Translations under genes and position numbers: made by a program
Part shown: one piece after another, positions 22,946 through 37,361 of the stretch
How the letters are laid out: every line of letters begins with the position of its first letter
How positions within the stretch are numbered: the first letter of the stretch is position 1
DNA from: Halocaridina rubra
Taxonomy: Eukaryota; Arthropoda; Malacostraca; Decapoda; Atyidae
Assembly: GCA_037179515.1 (NCBI GenBank)
Contig: JAXCGZ010004152.1
Location: 1 to 40,000, forward strand
Length of the DNA stretch: 40,000 bases
Direction of reading: 5' to 3'
Notes under the pieces: generated by a model
Database searches by the model: none
What the model saw: only the letters and a program-made list of their open reading frames with translations
Told to the model about the DNA's origin: nothing

Positions 22946-23085
22946 CAAATATTTTACCTCCTTTTGTCGGGACTCGAACTTGAGGCCTGTAGAGCTAGAG
23001 TCCGCAATATAGCTCAACAAGCTGTGGATTCCTGTTCTACATGTCCTAGGTTCGAGTTCCTACCGCGGGAGGTAAAATATTTGAA
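22946..23085. mobile_element. Small foldback element with tRNA-like Pol III boxes
   Basis: The left arm begins CAAATATTTTACCTCC and includes GGGACTCGAAC; the right arm (reverse complement) begins CAAATATTTTACCTCC and includes GGAACTCGAAC. On the + strand TAGCTCAACAAG (23010-23021) fits an A box and GGTTCGAGTTC (23049-23059) fits the B box, at tRNA-like spacing. A second B-box-like sequence lies on the - strand of the left arm. (AAT)n tracts flank both sides. It is not a convincing tRNA gene. Confidence 0.6.
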
Positions 23086-23105
23086 AATATTGTAAACGGT
23101 TTATG

Positions 23106-23129
23106 AATAATAATAATAATAATAACAAC

Positions 23130-23183
<54 letters not shown>
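23106..23183. repeat. (AAT)n microsatellite
   Basis: AAT trinucleotides with two AAC interruptions at the left end. Confidence 0.97.
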
Positions 23184-23324
23184 TGTAGTCAGCATAGCAA
23201 GAATAATCTCATCATAAAGTACGTGTTTATGAAGACCAAATGCCCTCTGATAAGAATAGTTCTCACTTCAGAAAGATAGCAGGTATTCAGAATGTGCAAA
23301 TAATTAATCTGGTTTTTTTTATTA

Positions 23325-24150
23325 TTTTTAATTAGCTGGTTTGCACCTTCAAGAAAAGGTTTTTCCTTTGCATTATTTAGATATTACCAGTTTTTTTTTT
23401 ATTACTACCGTACCAAAAGCTGACCGAACTTCGTAGCCAGCATATACAAGAAGAAGAAGAAGAAATGTATTCTTAAAATCAATTTCCCGTTTATATTATC
23501 AAGAGTTTTTGAGCCGAACCAAATTAAGTATTCCTAATATTTTCATTAAAAAAAAAATACGTTTTTATCTTGTTACACCTTACTGAACGCATAAAAATTC
23601 ATTTTAGTTTTAACAGTTTTTTAAATTCACTATTTAAACCCAAAGAGTTCTGCATTTTTTTTTTCTTCACTACTCTTAGAGTAGGAAAAATGTGTTTCCT
23701 ATTTAAATCTGGAAGGCCACTGAACGCAATGCAATTATATTTTTTTTAATTAATTTTAACGACAACGATGTTACGTTGTCATTACTTAGCCTTTATTGAA
23801 AGTGGCTTTTTCTATTTTTAATGACAAATGGTTTTTCTTTTTATTACTTAGAATTTGATGCTACGAAACGCTAAGAAATGTGATGGTTTTATTATTTTGA
23901 CTTCACTGGATCCAAAGAAATATACTTTCTTTCTCTGTTAACAGAATTTTTTTTTTTTTTTAATAAAAGAACGAGAAGATTTTTCATTATCTCGGGATAT
24001 GTTTTCAATGTACAAATCTTAGACGGTACTGAACCCCTTAAAAATTAATTCTTGGATTAAAAAAAAAAAAAAAAATCCGTGTTATACTACTTATTTTGAC
24101 GGAATTGAACGCAAAGTTTTTTCTTTATCTAGAAACGATTATCTACTATC
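23325..24150. repeat. Degenerate AT-rich tandem repeat with ACTGAACGCA box, array 1
   Basis: Poorly conserved units of about 70-140 bp combine a TTTTTCTTTTT-type block, an ATTTAGATNTTA-type block and the box ACTGAACGCA or a near variant (23582, 23719, 24028 and 24104), usually followed by a poly(T) or poly(A) run. The same words recur at 28757-29240. Unit borders are fuzzy. Confidence 0.55.
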
Positions 24151-24310
<160 letters not shown>

Positions 24311-25130
24311 ATTACCTAATTGTGATTACCTAATTGTGTTTACGGGAAAGAGCCCAAAGCTCGTATCTTCCCGTCTCCTGATCGCTTCCATTTTATACTT
24401 AGTGATACTTATCATACCTGTCCTTAAAACTATGGATTGAGATAGCATTAACTACCTCCTCGCTTAGCCAATTCCAATTATCAACTACTCTTACACTGAA
24501 AAAGTATTTCTTTACATCCTGCAAAGAAGTTTTCTTACGAAGCTTCAAACTATGACCTCTAGTTCTAGAGCCAGCCATATCAAAATATCGATCCCTATCC
24601 ACTCTATCATAACCATGAAGGAATTTAAAGACTGTCACCATATCCCCCCTCACTCTTCTAGCTTCCAGTGATGGTAAGTCTAATTCCCTCAGCCTCTCAT
24701 CATAACTGAGATTGCGTATTTCTGGCACCAGTTTCGTGGCATGTCTTTGAACTTTTTCAAGTGCGGATTCCAAAAGGGGGCTGCATATTCGAGTTTTGGC
24801 CTCACATAGGTTACATAAATATTTCTGAACATTTCCTTGTCCTTGTGCCTGAAGGCTACCCTTACAATTGATAAGAATGCATATGCTGCCCTTACTATGC
24901 CATTTATATGTATTTCTGGAGACAAATCTGCCAGTATGCTTACTCCTAGATCTCTCTCATTTTCTGTCTCTTGAAGTTGTACTCCAGCCACCGAGTAGTC
25001 AAGCTTGGGCCTTCTTGCACTTGTACCCATTCTCATTACCTTACATTTTGAAGTATTGAATTTCATTAGCCACTTTTCTGACCACTCATGCAGATTATTT
25101 AGATCCTCCTGAAGTTCTCCTGAAGTTCTC
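24311..25130 (-). mobile_element. CR1-like LINE, 3' part, copy B (5'-truncated)
   Basis: Begins within the reverse transcriptase (RELQEDLNNLHEWSEKWLMK, FNTSKCKVMRMGTS), then RNIYVTYVRPKLEYAAPFWN, KVQRHATKLVPEIRNLSYDE, RGDMVTVFKFLHGYD and the C-terminal FFSVRVVDNWNWLSEEVV. The thumb/connection motifs are of CR1 type. The 3' terminus carries the 14-mer CACAATTAGGTAAT twice (plus 24311-24338). One frameshift lies near 24690-24770. It lies directly downstream of copy A's 3' end, in the same orientation. Confidence 0.88.
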
Positions 25131-27966
25131 TTATTGTGCTTACGGGAAAGAACTCCAATCTCGTATCTTCCCGTCTCCTCATCGGTTCCATTTTGTACTT
25201 AGTGATACTTATCATACCTGTCCTTAAAACTATGGATTGAGTTAGCATTAACTACCTCCTCGTTTAGCCAATTCCAATTATCAAGAACTCTTACACTAAA
25301 AAAGTACTTCCTTACATCCTGCAAAGAAGTTTTCTCACGAAGCTTCAAACTATGACCTCTAGTTCTAGTGCCACCCATATTAAAATATCGATCCTAATCC
25401 ACTCTATCATAAACATGGGGGAATTTACAGACTGTCAACATATCCCCCCTCAATCTTCTAGCTTCGAATGATGGTGGGTCTAATTCCCTCAGCCTCTCAT
25501 CATAACTGAGATTGCGTATTTCTGGGGATTCCAAAATGGGGCTGCATATTCAAGTTTTGGCCTCACATAGATTACATAAATATTTCTGAATATTTCCTTT
25601 TCCATGTGCCTGAAGGCTACCCTTACATTTGATAAGAATGCATATGCTGCCCTTACTATGCCATTTATATGTATTTCTGGAGACAAATCTGCCAGTATGT
25701 TTACTCCTAGATCTCTCTCATTTTCTGTCTCTTGAAGTTGTACTCCAGCCACCGAGTAGTGAAGCTTGGGCCTTCTTGCACTTGTACCCATTCTCATTAC
25801 CTTACATTTTGAAGTATTGAATTTCATTAGCCACTTTTCTGACCACTCATGCAGACTATTTAGATCCTCTTGAAGTTCTCTACCTTTGTTCTCGTTTTTT
25901 ACTTTCTTCACAATCTTTGCATCATCTGCATACATATTCATGAATGAATTTACAGTCTCTGGTAGGTCATTTACATATACAAGGAACAAAGGAGGTGCTA
26001 AAACTGAACCCTTTGGAAGTCCACTACTAACTCTTCTCCATTCAGACACTGTCTTACTCTAACCCTCTGTTCCCTTCCTTCTACGTAAGTTTTTATCCAT
26101 TTCAAGACATTTCCACCGATTCTAGCCATTGGTTGCAGCTTCTTAATAAGTCTCCCATGTGGGACAGTGTCAGTTGCTTTCTAGAAGCCTAAAAATATGC
26201 AATCTGCCCAGCCCTCTCCTTCCTGTAAGATTCGACTTACCTCATCATAAAATTCTAATAAGTTTGTTACTGTTGATCTACCTTCTCTGAAGCCATGTAG
26301 TCTCACCTACAAGAAGTTGAAGGATTCCAAGTGGAGAGAGATATGTTTCCTTAGAAGTTTCTCCATAACTTTGCAAACTATGCTGGTCAAGGAAACTGGT
26401 CTATAGTTTAGATCCATATCCCTCCTTCCCTTTTTGAAGATAGATATCTTGTTCGCTTGTTTCCAGCATCTTGGAATCTCCCCTGACTCCAGTGACTCTT
26501 TAAATATGATACTTAGTGCCACTGATGTTGAGTTTGCGTATTTTTTAAGTACATGAGGGGATATATCATCAGGACCTGTAGCCTTATGGACATCTAACTC
26601 CATCAGCGCTTTGCCTACCACTGTGGTTGAAAGGACGATGTTCTCTAATACCGGCCCATGTGCGTCTATCTCTGCAATCTGAGGAGGTGGGATATTTTCT
26701 ACTATAAATACTGACTGAAACGCCTTGTTTGTTTCTTTGCAGATCTCTTCATCCGTCTTGGTAATGCTTGTATCCGCTCTCTTAAGCCATAAAAACTGCT
26801 CTGTTACCTTCAGTTTTCATCTGATAAAGCTGTGGAAAAGCTTGGGATTTTCTTTAGCCTTCCTGGTGATGTTCCTTTCACAGTCTCTCTCTGCCTCTCT
26901 TCTTATACTTAGGTAATAATTTCTTGCTCTCTTGTAGGTTTTCCAGGCATTTATGTTTTTTCTCCTCCTATACCTTTTCCAGCATTTGTCTCTCCACTCC
27001 TTAGCTCCTTTACACTCATTATCAAACCATTTCTCTCTGGCATGAATTACACCTACTTTGGTGACAGGTATGCAGCAATCTACTATCTTCCCATATTTCT
27101 CACAAAAGATGTCGTACATTTCTTGTACAGATTTGTTGTAAAATAAGTTCCTCCAGTCAATAACTGCAAAAGCTCATTCATTTTGATGTAATCTCCTTTC
27201 GGATAGTTCCTCCTCAGGTCCTCAGTGCCTCTACTCTCAGGTAGAACATCGTCAATGATATACTCCATCAACAATACACAGTGGTCACTCTTTCCAGTTG
27301 GTGGTTTATACTAAATTTTTTCAATATCCAACACGTTATCTGAGAATACTTGATCAAGTAGTGATGGCTCATCTCCACTCCTGGCCCTCGTTGGTTCCAG
27401 TAAATGTTGGTGTAGGAAAGTCCCTTGTACGCAATCTAGGAATCTTGCCCCAAATGAGTCCTCACCACTGTGTGGGTCAAGATTTATCCAATCTCTCTCT
27501 TTGTGATTAAAATCCTCCATAATCAAAATCCTACATTTTCTCTCCCGTGCCATGTTAGCAATGAGTTTATGACTTCAGTAGTACCTATATGACTTTCCTC
27601 ATAAACTTCTAGCCTATGTTGGTTCCTTGGTGGATTATATGCAACACTTATTATAATGCTCTCTGATCAAGTAATTATGCGAGCAACAAGAAATTCCTTG
27701 AACTCACTTTCTATAGCCAAGTTTATTTCTTCAACCTGAATCCTTTCACTTATAAGCAGTGCTATCCCTCCACTAGTTCTCTCAGATCTTTCAACCCTTA
27801 ATATTCTGAAGCCCTTAGGAAAAACTGTGACACTTTTTATGTCCTCACTCAACTTAGTCTCTGTAATTGCTACTATATCTGCCTTACTGTTGTGAATCCT
27901 ATCTTTTAATTCTACTGCTTTACCAGCTAATCCATCAGCATCTGTGTATAATAATCTTAATGAGGC
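25131..27966 (-). mobile_element. CR1-like LINE, copy A (endonuclease + reverse transcriptase, broken)
   Basis: Read on the - strand from 27966: LRLLYTDADGLAGKAVELK, VAITETKLSED (endonuclease catalytic Glu), SERTSGGIALLISERIQ, the DFN motif at about 27510 with ME in place of the usual GD context, and SLLDQVFSDN. The RT follows: KATGPDDISPHVLKK, LNYRPVSLTSIVCKVMEKLL, a KATDTVPHGRLIKKL segment in which the usual FSKAFDT has a stop, GLPKGSVLAPPLFLVYVNDL, and YADD at plus 25921-25932. Several stops and frameshifts make it inactive. ORF1 and the 5' UTR are absent. Confidence 0.88.
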
Positions 27967-28052
27967 CCCATCCCCTGATCTTCTGTTGATATCTTATTTA
28001 TCTCCCCTTTGTCTGGAAGAATCTCTGAAATAAAAATGTTTCTTCTATATAA
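27967..28052. other. Flank of the CR1 copy
   Basis: No recognised feature; possibly diverged 5' LINE sequence. Confidence 0.4.
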
Positions 28053-29240
<1,188 letters not shown>

Positions 29241-29318
29241 TAAAAATAGAAAGAAAAAGTTTTTTCTTATGACTTGCACATTTTGCTTTATAAATGTGCG
29301 TTTGTTTGTTTGGGCCTT

Positions 29319-29421
<103 letters not shown>

Positions 29422-29522
29422 TATTTCATATTATATTGTTTTTATTTTTTTTATCTACCTAAATATGTCTATATGATATCTAGTAATTTTTCTGAGTGTT
29501 TTTAAAGCTGCCTACGCATGTA

Positions 29523-29910
29523 ATTACCTAATTGTGCTTACGGGAAAGAGCCTCAATCACGTAACTTCTCGTCTCCTGATCGGTTCCATTTTGCACTTAG
29601 TGATACTTATCATCCTTATCCTTTAAACTATGGATTGAGTTTGCATTAACTACCTCCTCGGTTAGCGAATTCCAATCATCAGCTACTCTTACACTAAAAA
29701 GTATTGCCTTACATCCTTGGAAGAAGTTTTCTTAGAGCCAGCCATATTAAAATATCGATCCCTATCAAGTCTGTCATAACCATGGAGGAATTTAAAAACT
29801 ATCACCATGTCCCTCCTCATTGTCCTAGCTTCGAGTGATAGTAAGTCTAATTCCCTCAGCCTCTCATCATAACTGAGATTGCGTATTTCTGAAACCAGTT
29901 TCGTGGGAAG
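29523..29910 (-). mobile_element. CR1-like LINE, 3' end, copy C
   Basis: Matches the 3' end of copies A and B on the - strand: LVSEIRNLSYDERLRELDLL, RDMVIVFKFLHGYDRLDRDR. The terminus has a single CACAATTAGGTAAT unit (plus 29523-29536). Internal deletions remove part of the C-terminal coding region. It is 5'-truncated near 29910. Confidence 0.85.
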
Positions 29911-29943
29911 AAGAAGAATCAAAATGCTAGTAATAAATGTATT

Positions 29944-29944
<1 letters not shown>

Positions 29945-30000
<56 letters not shown>

Positions 30001-30021
30001 TTAATAATAAAAATAGTATTG

Positions 30022-30095
<74 letters not shown>

Positions 30096-30110
30096 AATAA
30101 TTATTTTTAT
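29945..30110. repeat. (AAT)n microsatellite
   Basis: Long AAT run with a short interruption near 30000-30020 and a (AAAT)n end. It adjoins the 3' end of family R copy 2, as if grown from its tail. Confidence 0.97.
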
Positions 30111-30900
30111 GATTGTGACACCTGGACGGGCCAAAAAATAGAAATCTAAAATAAAACAACCCTCATTGGGCCTGGGCACGAAGAATACATAAAGAGAAAC
30201 AGAGATGGAGTGTAATGACTTGTCAGATGTGAAGGGATAAAAGATGTGTGATGACTATCCAAGAATATTCAGTGTAGCTGTAGGCATAGAAAAAGAACCG
30301 TAACTGAAGGAAGACTTAACATCGAACTGTCCTGGACAGACCTATTTAAGTTCAAAAAACTTTCAGCTGTAGTATCGCAACGGGCGGCATGGCTGATAAT
30401 AATAATAATAAAAGTGTTGTAATAATAATAATAAGGAATTAATAATAATAATAATAATGATAATAATTATAATAATAATAATAGTAATTTGTATTTTCAC
30501 AATAATTTGCTTATATAATAACTGAGATGGTTATATCTTCAAAGGGCTGGCAACGCCTTTTTTCTTTGAACTTATTTTCTCCTGAAAAAAGCACCAGAAA
30601 ACCAGAATCTAAGATTACCTTATGGACAAGGCAGAAATAAGAGAATGATGAACAGTAAGAAAAGGAAAGGCTGAAAGAATAGTCAAAGTAATGAAGACCT
30701 AAAGATTTGGCAAGAGCTGAACCTTCGGATGACGATAGACCACCTTTTGACGGAAGAAATATCATAAGAGTTAGGGAAGACAGAAGGAGGAAAAGAGTTC
30801 CAGTGTTTAGAGGTGAAAGGAAAGAAGCAATCACTGCTCCAACCAATCCTCAAGCTACAAATCTCCGCATAGTACCCTTGTGACGAGGCCGCTTGGTGTT
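30111..30900 (-). mobile_element. Retroelement family R, copy 2 (C-terminus and 3' end)
   Basis: On the - strand, about 30900-30720 encodes [14 protein letters not shown] and then, in shifted frames, a [23 protein letters not shown] segment. That segment resembles the C-terminal WNSLPxSVFxxSY motif of non-LTR reverse transcriptases. The 3' end at 30260-30110 matches 722-870. Between them sit AAT-type runs (about 30395-30485) and a segment of unknown origin. The end adjoins (AAT)n. Confidence 0.65.
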
Positions 30901-30902
30901 TG

Positions 30903-31238
<336 letters not shown>

Positions 31239-31438
31239 TAATTTATGCATCACTTTGCGTGCAATATAACTGAAATGTAATTTCGAGTACTGTATATAAG
31301 ATAATATTTATATTTTATTATTATTCATATAATTGATATTCCTCCATTTTCTTCATTACAGTTACTTTAAAATGGTCTGTCACCTTCAGTGTGGAATTTG
31401 GCAATGATAAAATGAATATTATTATTTAGGATAAGCGA

Positions 31439-31547
<109 letters not shown>

Positions 31548-31740
31548 TTACATAGATAAAGCGTAATTGTAAAACACAAACTAAAATGTTTAATAGATGG
31601 AGAGGAATTTGAAGTTATGAAAGAGGATGGAAAATATACTTTGAGTGGCAGTAGTGAGACTGCTGCTTACATGTATAGCTTGGTAGGTAGAGAGATAAGC
31701 GAATACATATAGAGGTTCTTATATAGATAGATAAACAAGC

Positions 31741-32180
31741 TGACAAATAGATGAGATGGCAAGTTGCATCCCTCCCTCCCTGCAGAGGCCATGTAGCACT
31801 CGCCAAGCGGCCTCGTCTGCCAGGTACTATGTGGAGATTTGTAGCTCGCAGTTTGGTCGGTGCAGCGACTGCTTCTTCCCATCTACCTCCAGACTCTGGA
31901 ACTCTCTTCTATCTTCTGTCTCCTAAATCTTATAACCCATCTTCCTTAAAAAAAGAAAAAAAACGGATCTATCGTTATCTCAGGGAATAATTTTGCCATA
32001 TATTTAGGTCCACAGTACTTCGACAATTCTTTCAGCTTGTCCTTTTCCTGTTGAGTATCATTACATGTTTACATTGTCCTTAACCTTTAACTTTTTGTTC
32101 GTATTAATGTTTTCTTCGTGCATTAGCCTATATTAATGGGGGCAATTTTCTTGCCTGTCCCGGTGTCACACTCATTAAAA
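31741..32180 (+). mobile_element. Retroelement family R, copy 3 (C-terminus and 3' end)
   Basis: Encodes AKRPRLPGTMWRFVARSLVG, followed in another frame by CFFPSTSRLWNSLLSSVS, the C-terminal WNSL motif of non-LTR reverse transcriptases. The 3' part carries TTCTTCGTGC and, near 32150-32175, CTGTCCCGGTGTCACAC, matching copies 1 and 2. It ends in A-rich sequence and (GATA)-like units. Opposite in orientation to copy 2, about 0.8 kb away. Confidence 0.68.
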
Positions 32181-32279
32181 AATAGATAGACTGATAGATA
32201 GTTATTTAAATAAGATATGAATATCATTATGAAAGTCAGTGTTGAGTGAAAAGACTTCTAGCTTTAACAAATGATTTTA

Positions 32280-33220
32280 TAATAATATTTTTTTTTCGTT
32301 TTAACTATTAATTCATTTTTCACTTTTCTCTTTTTTAATTAGTGTGTAATCTCACTATTCTTAATTTTCACTATTCCGTATTTTTCTGTATTTAATATAT
32401 TAATTTTTTTCGCTGTTCATCATTTCATATATATTTTGCACTATGCAGTATTTTTCACCATTCTATTTTCACGGTTAATTCTTTTGAGCTATTCATTACT
32501 TTTTCTTCTTTATTTTTGTTCATTGTTTTCACTATTTTTTCTTTTATTTTTTTTTCACTATTCAGTTTTTCACTATTCATTATTCTTTCACAATTCATGA
32601 ATCATATTGTGTTCACTGTTCATTATATTTTCTTCTTCATTATTTTCACTCATTAATTATTGCACAGTTCAGTATTTTTTCACTGTTCATATTTTTTTCC
32701 TGTTCATTCTTATTTTGAGAATTCATTATTTCTATTCATATTTCCCTATTAATTATATACTTTTCTGTTCATTATTTTTCACCTCTATATTTCTGTTTTT
32801 AGTATTCACTGTTTTAATTTGTTTGAGCTTTCATTATTTTTACTATTCGTGATTTTTCCGCTATTTTTTCTCACTATTCATCACTTTTTCACTTATTTTT
32901 ACTGTATATTTTGTTTTCACTAATTATTTTATGATTATTTTTCTCACTTGTTATTACTTTTTCATTAGTCTCTTTTAATCTTTATTCTTTTTTTTACCTA
33001 TTTATTAGTTTTATTTTTTACTTTTTTCACTAGTCATTATTATTTTTTTATATAATATTTGTTATTACTATTTTTTGATTTTTTCACTATTTCTTTTTTT
33101 TTATACTTTTTTTAATCACTTCAGGTCTACGTGACTCTTCATCCAAGTGCTGTCATTACTTCTCACTATTATACACTATTTCTTCTTTCACTGTTATTTC
33201 TATCTATATCTATTTATATG
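32280..33220. repeat. T-rich degenerate repeat based on TTCACTATTCATTATTTTT
   Basis: About 0.9 kb with strong strand asymmetry (T far exceeding A, G very rare on the + strand). Variants of CACTATTCATTATTTTT recur throughout, irregularly spaced. Open frames here are compositional. Confidence 0.7.
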
Positions 33221-33951
<731 letters not shown>

Positions 33952-34251
33952 CGTATGGCTTTTGGCTATTCCGCCGCAAGCCACCGCTGACGTATGAGTT
34001 TTAGACTTCCACTTGAACTCACACTTTATAAGATGACTGGGTTACTGACGTAGGGCTTTTCCTTCTACGTACATCTATATTTATAATTATGGTAGCGTGG
34101 TTTATATATTGGTACCTGAAGGGTGCAAGGTAAGAATGGACAATTAAGGTAACGTGGTCACAAGGCAAGAATGGACAAGCAGTAGTTCCTTTACTTACAT
34201 TTATTCTAGAGTACAACACAACCAATGACGCTTCAATGCCCCTATGCCTCA

Positions 34252-34299
34252 AATGGCCCAATGGCCCAATGGCCCAATGGCCCCATGGCCCCATGGCCC
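34252..34299. repeat. 8-bp minisatellite AATGGCCC, six units
   Basis: Four AATGGCCC units (34252-34283) followed by two CATGGCCC units (34284-34299). A looser duplication lies upstream: AAGGTAAGAATGGACAA near 34127 and AAGGCAAGAATGGACAA near 34161. Confidence 0.95.
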
Positions 34300-35890
34300 C
34301 CACCCTATGACTTCACAAACTAGGATCTATTCGTGCCCCTGGCAAACTGCTAACTAAGTGTCTCTGCCCTGGGTGGCTCTTTAAATACCCCCAGGGGCAG
34401 GGCGTGGCTTAACATCCAATTCTCCAATGAAATCAGTCAGATCTAATCCTAGCAAATCAGCGCCAGGTTCAAAGTGGAATCCCTCCTACTTCCGGGGGGG
34501 GGAGTTATTGGGCATTTCTCCTGGGCAGGTTCCTGTGTACGAAACACCTGTTTATATGTGTTGCGGTTTAGGAAATGGCTAGCTTCCTGTCCTTTCTCGC
34601 CCTTCTCGATGCCAGGCCCATAAGTCTCACGGTTCCGGTCATATATTTCCTTGGCACTTTCTACAAACATTGTAATAAAATATCCGTGCCCTCGACCAAC
34701 CGTTTCCGCTCCGGAAGTCATACGACATCCCTCCCAACCAAAACTGAAATATCTCTTATTTCAGTCGAAGCATGGACTAGTTTTTTTTCCGGGAGCTCTT
34801 GGACATATCCTAGCTAACATTAGTTTACAATAGAAATGGGGCCGAATTATTTAAGCTATTTTCTAAGAATTCCTATACAAATTACACAAACATAACATGT
34901 AGAGAGTACTTTTACAGACAACTAGAGCATGCAGGGTCTATGTCCTTGTTGGAAATCTGAAATACAAACATATTCTTATATCTGAAAACAACATAATTCC
35001 AGTGTGAAACTAATATTAAACATTAATTAAGATCAAAAAGTCAGTTTAAATCAAAACATTAATTTATCTACTTCTCTCGTTTTAAAAGGCAAAATTGAGT
35101 TAAGTACAGTAAGATCATGACTCATTTAGAACATTATCAAACAATTAAGTAGAGTATTAGCTTGTATAAACAGGTAAAATGCAATAGATTATAACATCAA
35201 CAGTAATTTCTATAAGAGACCCTACCTTCATAAATTCTATTCCTATCATTATTAGGGGCATTGATTTGTCTTAAAATTAAGCCTTAAAAACTACTCCTGA
35301 AACAAAACATGTTTGACTGTGTGTAAAGTCAAAATATTTATCGGTTTTTATATGCAATTACTATTCAGAGACCATTTAACATAAAAACTCAATGAATCTA
35401 AGGATTAAATCATAATTCAAATAATAAGAATGCTAAAACAAAACACTAATATTATTTAAGCAGAAAATAACTTATTAGTCTTAGTTCTCATTTTACACTT
35501 TATCAATGGCACTTACTCAACACTATATTTAAGGGAGACTCTGAGTTTGCGCTTAAAATTTTCTTAAAGCTAGCAAAACAAAAAAAATAAACAAAAATAA
35601 AAATATTTTGTCTCCCCCCTTTTTTTTCTTTTTTTTTTTTTTTTTAAAATACCCTTCTTTCTCTTTTCACTAAAGTTCGGACATGTATAGGGATCATTTT
35701 TCTTTCTCATTTACGTGGCTTTTAAAGGTATTATTTAAAATATTTTAAAATATTTCTGCGTTTCTTTTCCTCTCTTTTTACTACCGTTATGACTCGTACG
35801 GGGATCTCCTTGTTTCTGGGATTTCATCAAGATTACCTGGGTTTTTAAAGTAGTTTTAAAATTTTTATTCTTTTAGGACTGTCCTCTCTC
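34300..35890. other. Non-coding stretch with a poly(T) run and weak paired repeats
   Basis: No gene recognised. A T-run lies at about 35615-35645. Two diverged copies of a roughly 120-bp segment follow (near 35660-35740 and 35770-35860), sharing CTCTTTT.ACTA, a GGGATC word and a GTTTTTAAAGTA-like end. Confidence 0.5.
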
Positions 35891-36061
35891 TGTCTCGGAC
35901 GACTTTCGTTTTCTGTCTAGGACGACTTTCGTTCTCTGTCCCGGACGACTTTCGTTTTCTGTCTAGGACGACTTTCGTTTTCTGTCTAGGACGACTTTCG
36001 TTCTCTCTGTCTCGGACGACTTTCGTTTTCTGTGTCTCGGACGACTTTCGTTTTCTGTCCC
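35891..36061. repeat. 23-bp minisatellite, seven units
   Basis: Units start at 35891, 35914, 35937, 35960, 35983, 36008 and 36033, with a partial eighth at 36056. All share GGACGACTTTCGTT. Sub-types differ at two places: TGTCTC, TGTCTA or TGTCCC at the start, and TTTTC or TTCTC at the end. Two-base TC and TG insertions separate units 5/6 and 6/7. The array is CpG-rich compared with its surroundings. Confidence 0.96.
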
Positions 36062-36600
36062 TTGCTCATGAATTCTTGCTAGGTGCGATTCCCCGGTCTC
36101 TCACGGCGGACTCTTACGCTTTCACATCCCCCGCCCGTCCTCGCTACAGGCCCAGGTTTGTTGCCATCACCCTGTTTCTTGGTTAGGCAGAGCAAAAAGG
36201 ACCAGGAAGGGGCCCCACACCTCGCGAATCCTTCCAGCCTGGCTTGCTCGTCCTGCCCTCGACCGATCTTGACTAAGACCTCCCACGCAGGAGACCTGCA
36301 GCGTCACAGCGTTACTAGTTCTGTACGGTCCTCTCACACGTACCTTCGAAGTAGAATGCGGGATGAAAGTTTGAACCTCTGTCACTACTACAGTACAAGG
36401 AAGGTTCCCTATGACTTCAGGGTACCAACATTGGCCACACGTTGGTAATCGAGGCTATACTTTGCCTCCCCTGCAACTGCAAGTGATTGCAACCTCTATT
36501 CAATGGGCATTAGGGACTTGTCTGACGGACAAAATCTAAAGACTTTTAGAACTTGCAGGTCGGGGCTGCCTAGGAATAGGGTGGTAAGGGAAGGTATGTG
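36062..36600. other. GC-richer island of unknown nature
   Basis: Markedly richer in G+C and CpG than the rest of the window. Open frames occur on both strands (+ 36083-36448, 121 codons; - 36385-36167), but neither protein is recognised and no splice or start context supports them. It could be a promoter-associated island, a UTR or part of a repeat. Confidence 0.4.
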
Positions 36601-37361
36601 TCTACACCACTAGATTATTATTCCAAGATACTTAGGACTTAGCAGCTGCTACATAGCATTACTCTACTATAAATGTCAAAAAGAATAATCATTAAATGCT
36701 GAGAAAAGCCACTAAAGAAACATTCTTATTAGCGGTGGCTACAGTAACATCAAGTATGAATTCAGTTAAAAGATACAAATCATCAAGTTACTGCTGATTT
36801 CATTTCAAAAATAATAATTAGCAACAGGCCATTGAGAGATAGCAACAATATCAGTCAACATAATAACATTACTAATAATCATGATTAAAAAAAATAGAAT
36901 AATAAACAATAAAAATAAATATACTAAATCAGAAATATCAATATATATACAATGGAGACTGATATTCAGAAGTAAGAACAGAGTTCTATACTTATTTTTT
37001 CATAGTGATGCTTATTCTAACACAGTCTCCTTTAATATTCAAATTCCTGCTGTCGTAACCAATGTATATATATATAGCATAAGTGGCAACTTGCTGGCTC
37101 CACAATTTGTCAATGGGAGTTCTATCTATTCTCTAAACAGTTGCGACATGTGGCAAAAATATTTATGCAAATGGCGGTACTACCGATATCTTATCAGTAT
37201 TTATGCAATAACAGCATGCAATAATCTATCAACTGAAATAAGATGTAAGCATAATTATCGCCTAGCTTCGCTGGAATAAAAACAAAAAGGAAAAATCAAA
37301 GACGGCAACGTTCTTTTAGCATCGAACGGAGCCTCTGTCAGGCTCAGAGTCGAGCGAAAGG

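Noticed and set aside
22981..23065. Functional tRNA gene
   Set aside because: A and B boxes are present, but the acceptor stem and anticodon arm do not fold convincingly. The segment is part of an inverted-repeat element.
35891..36061. Regular 23-bp repeats resembling a CRISPR array
   Set aside because: Units are contiguous with no unique spacers, in a eukaryotic nuclear setting: a minisatellite.
36083..36448. 121-codon open frame in the GC-rich island
   Set aside because: The product is not recognised, an overlapping frame is open on the other strand, and GC richness alone lengthens chance frames.
36881..37279. 132-codon open frame
   Set aside because: Low-complexity start rich in Asn and Lys, no domain, and AT-driven composition. 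Kept as non-coding.
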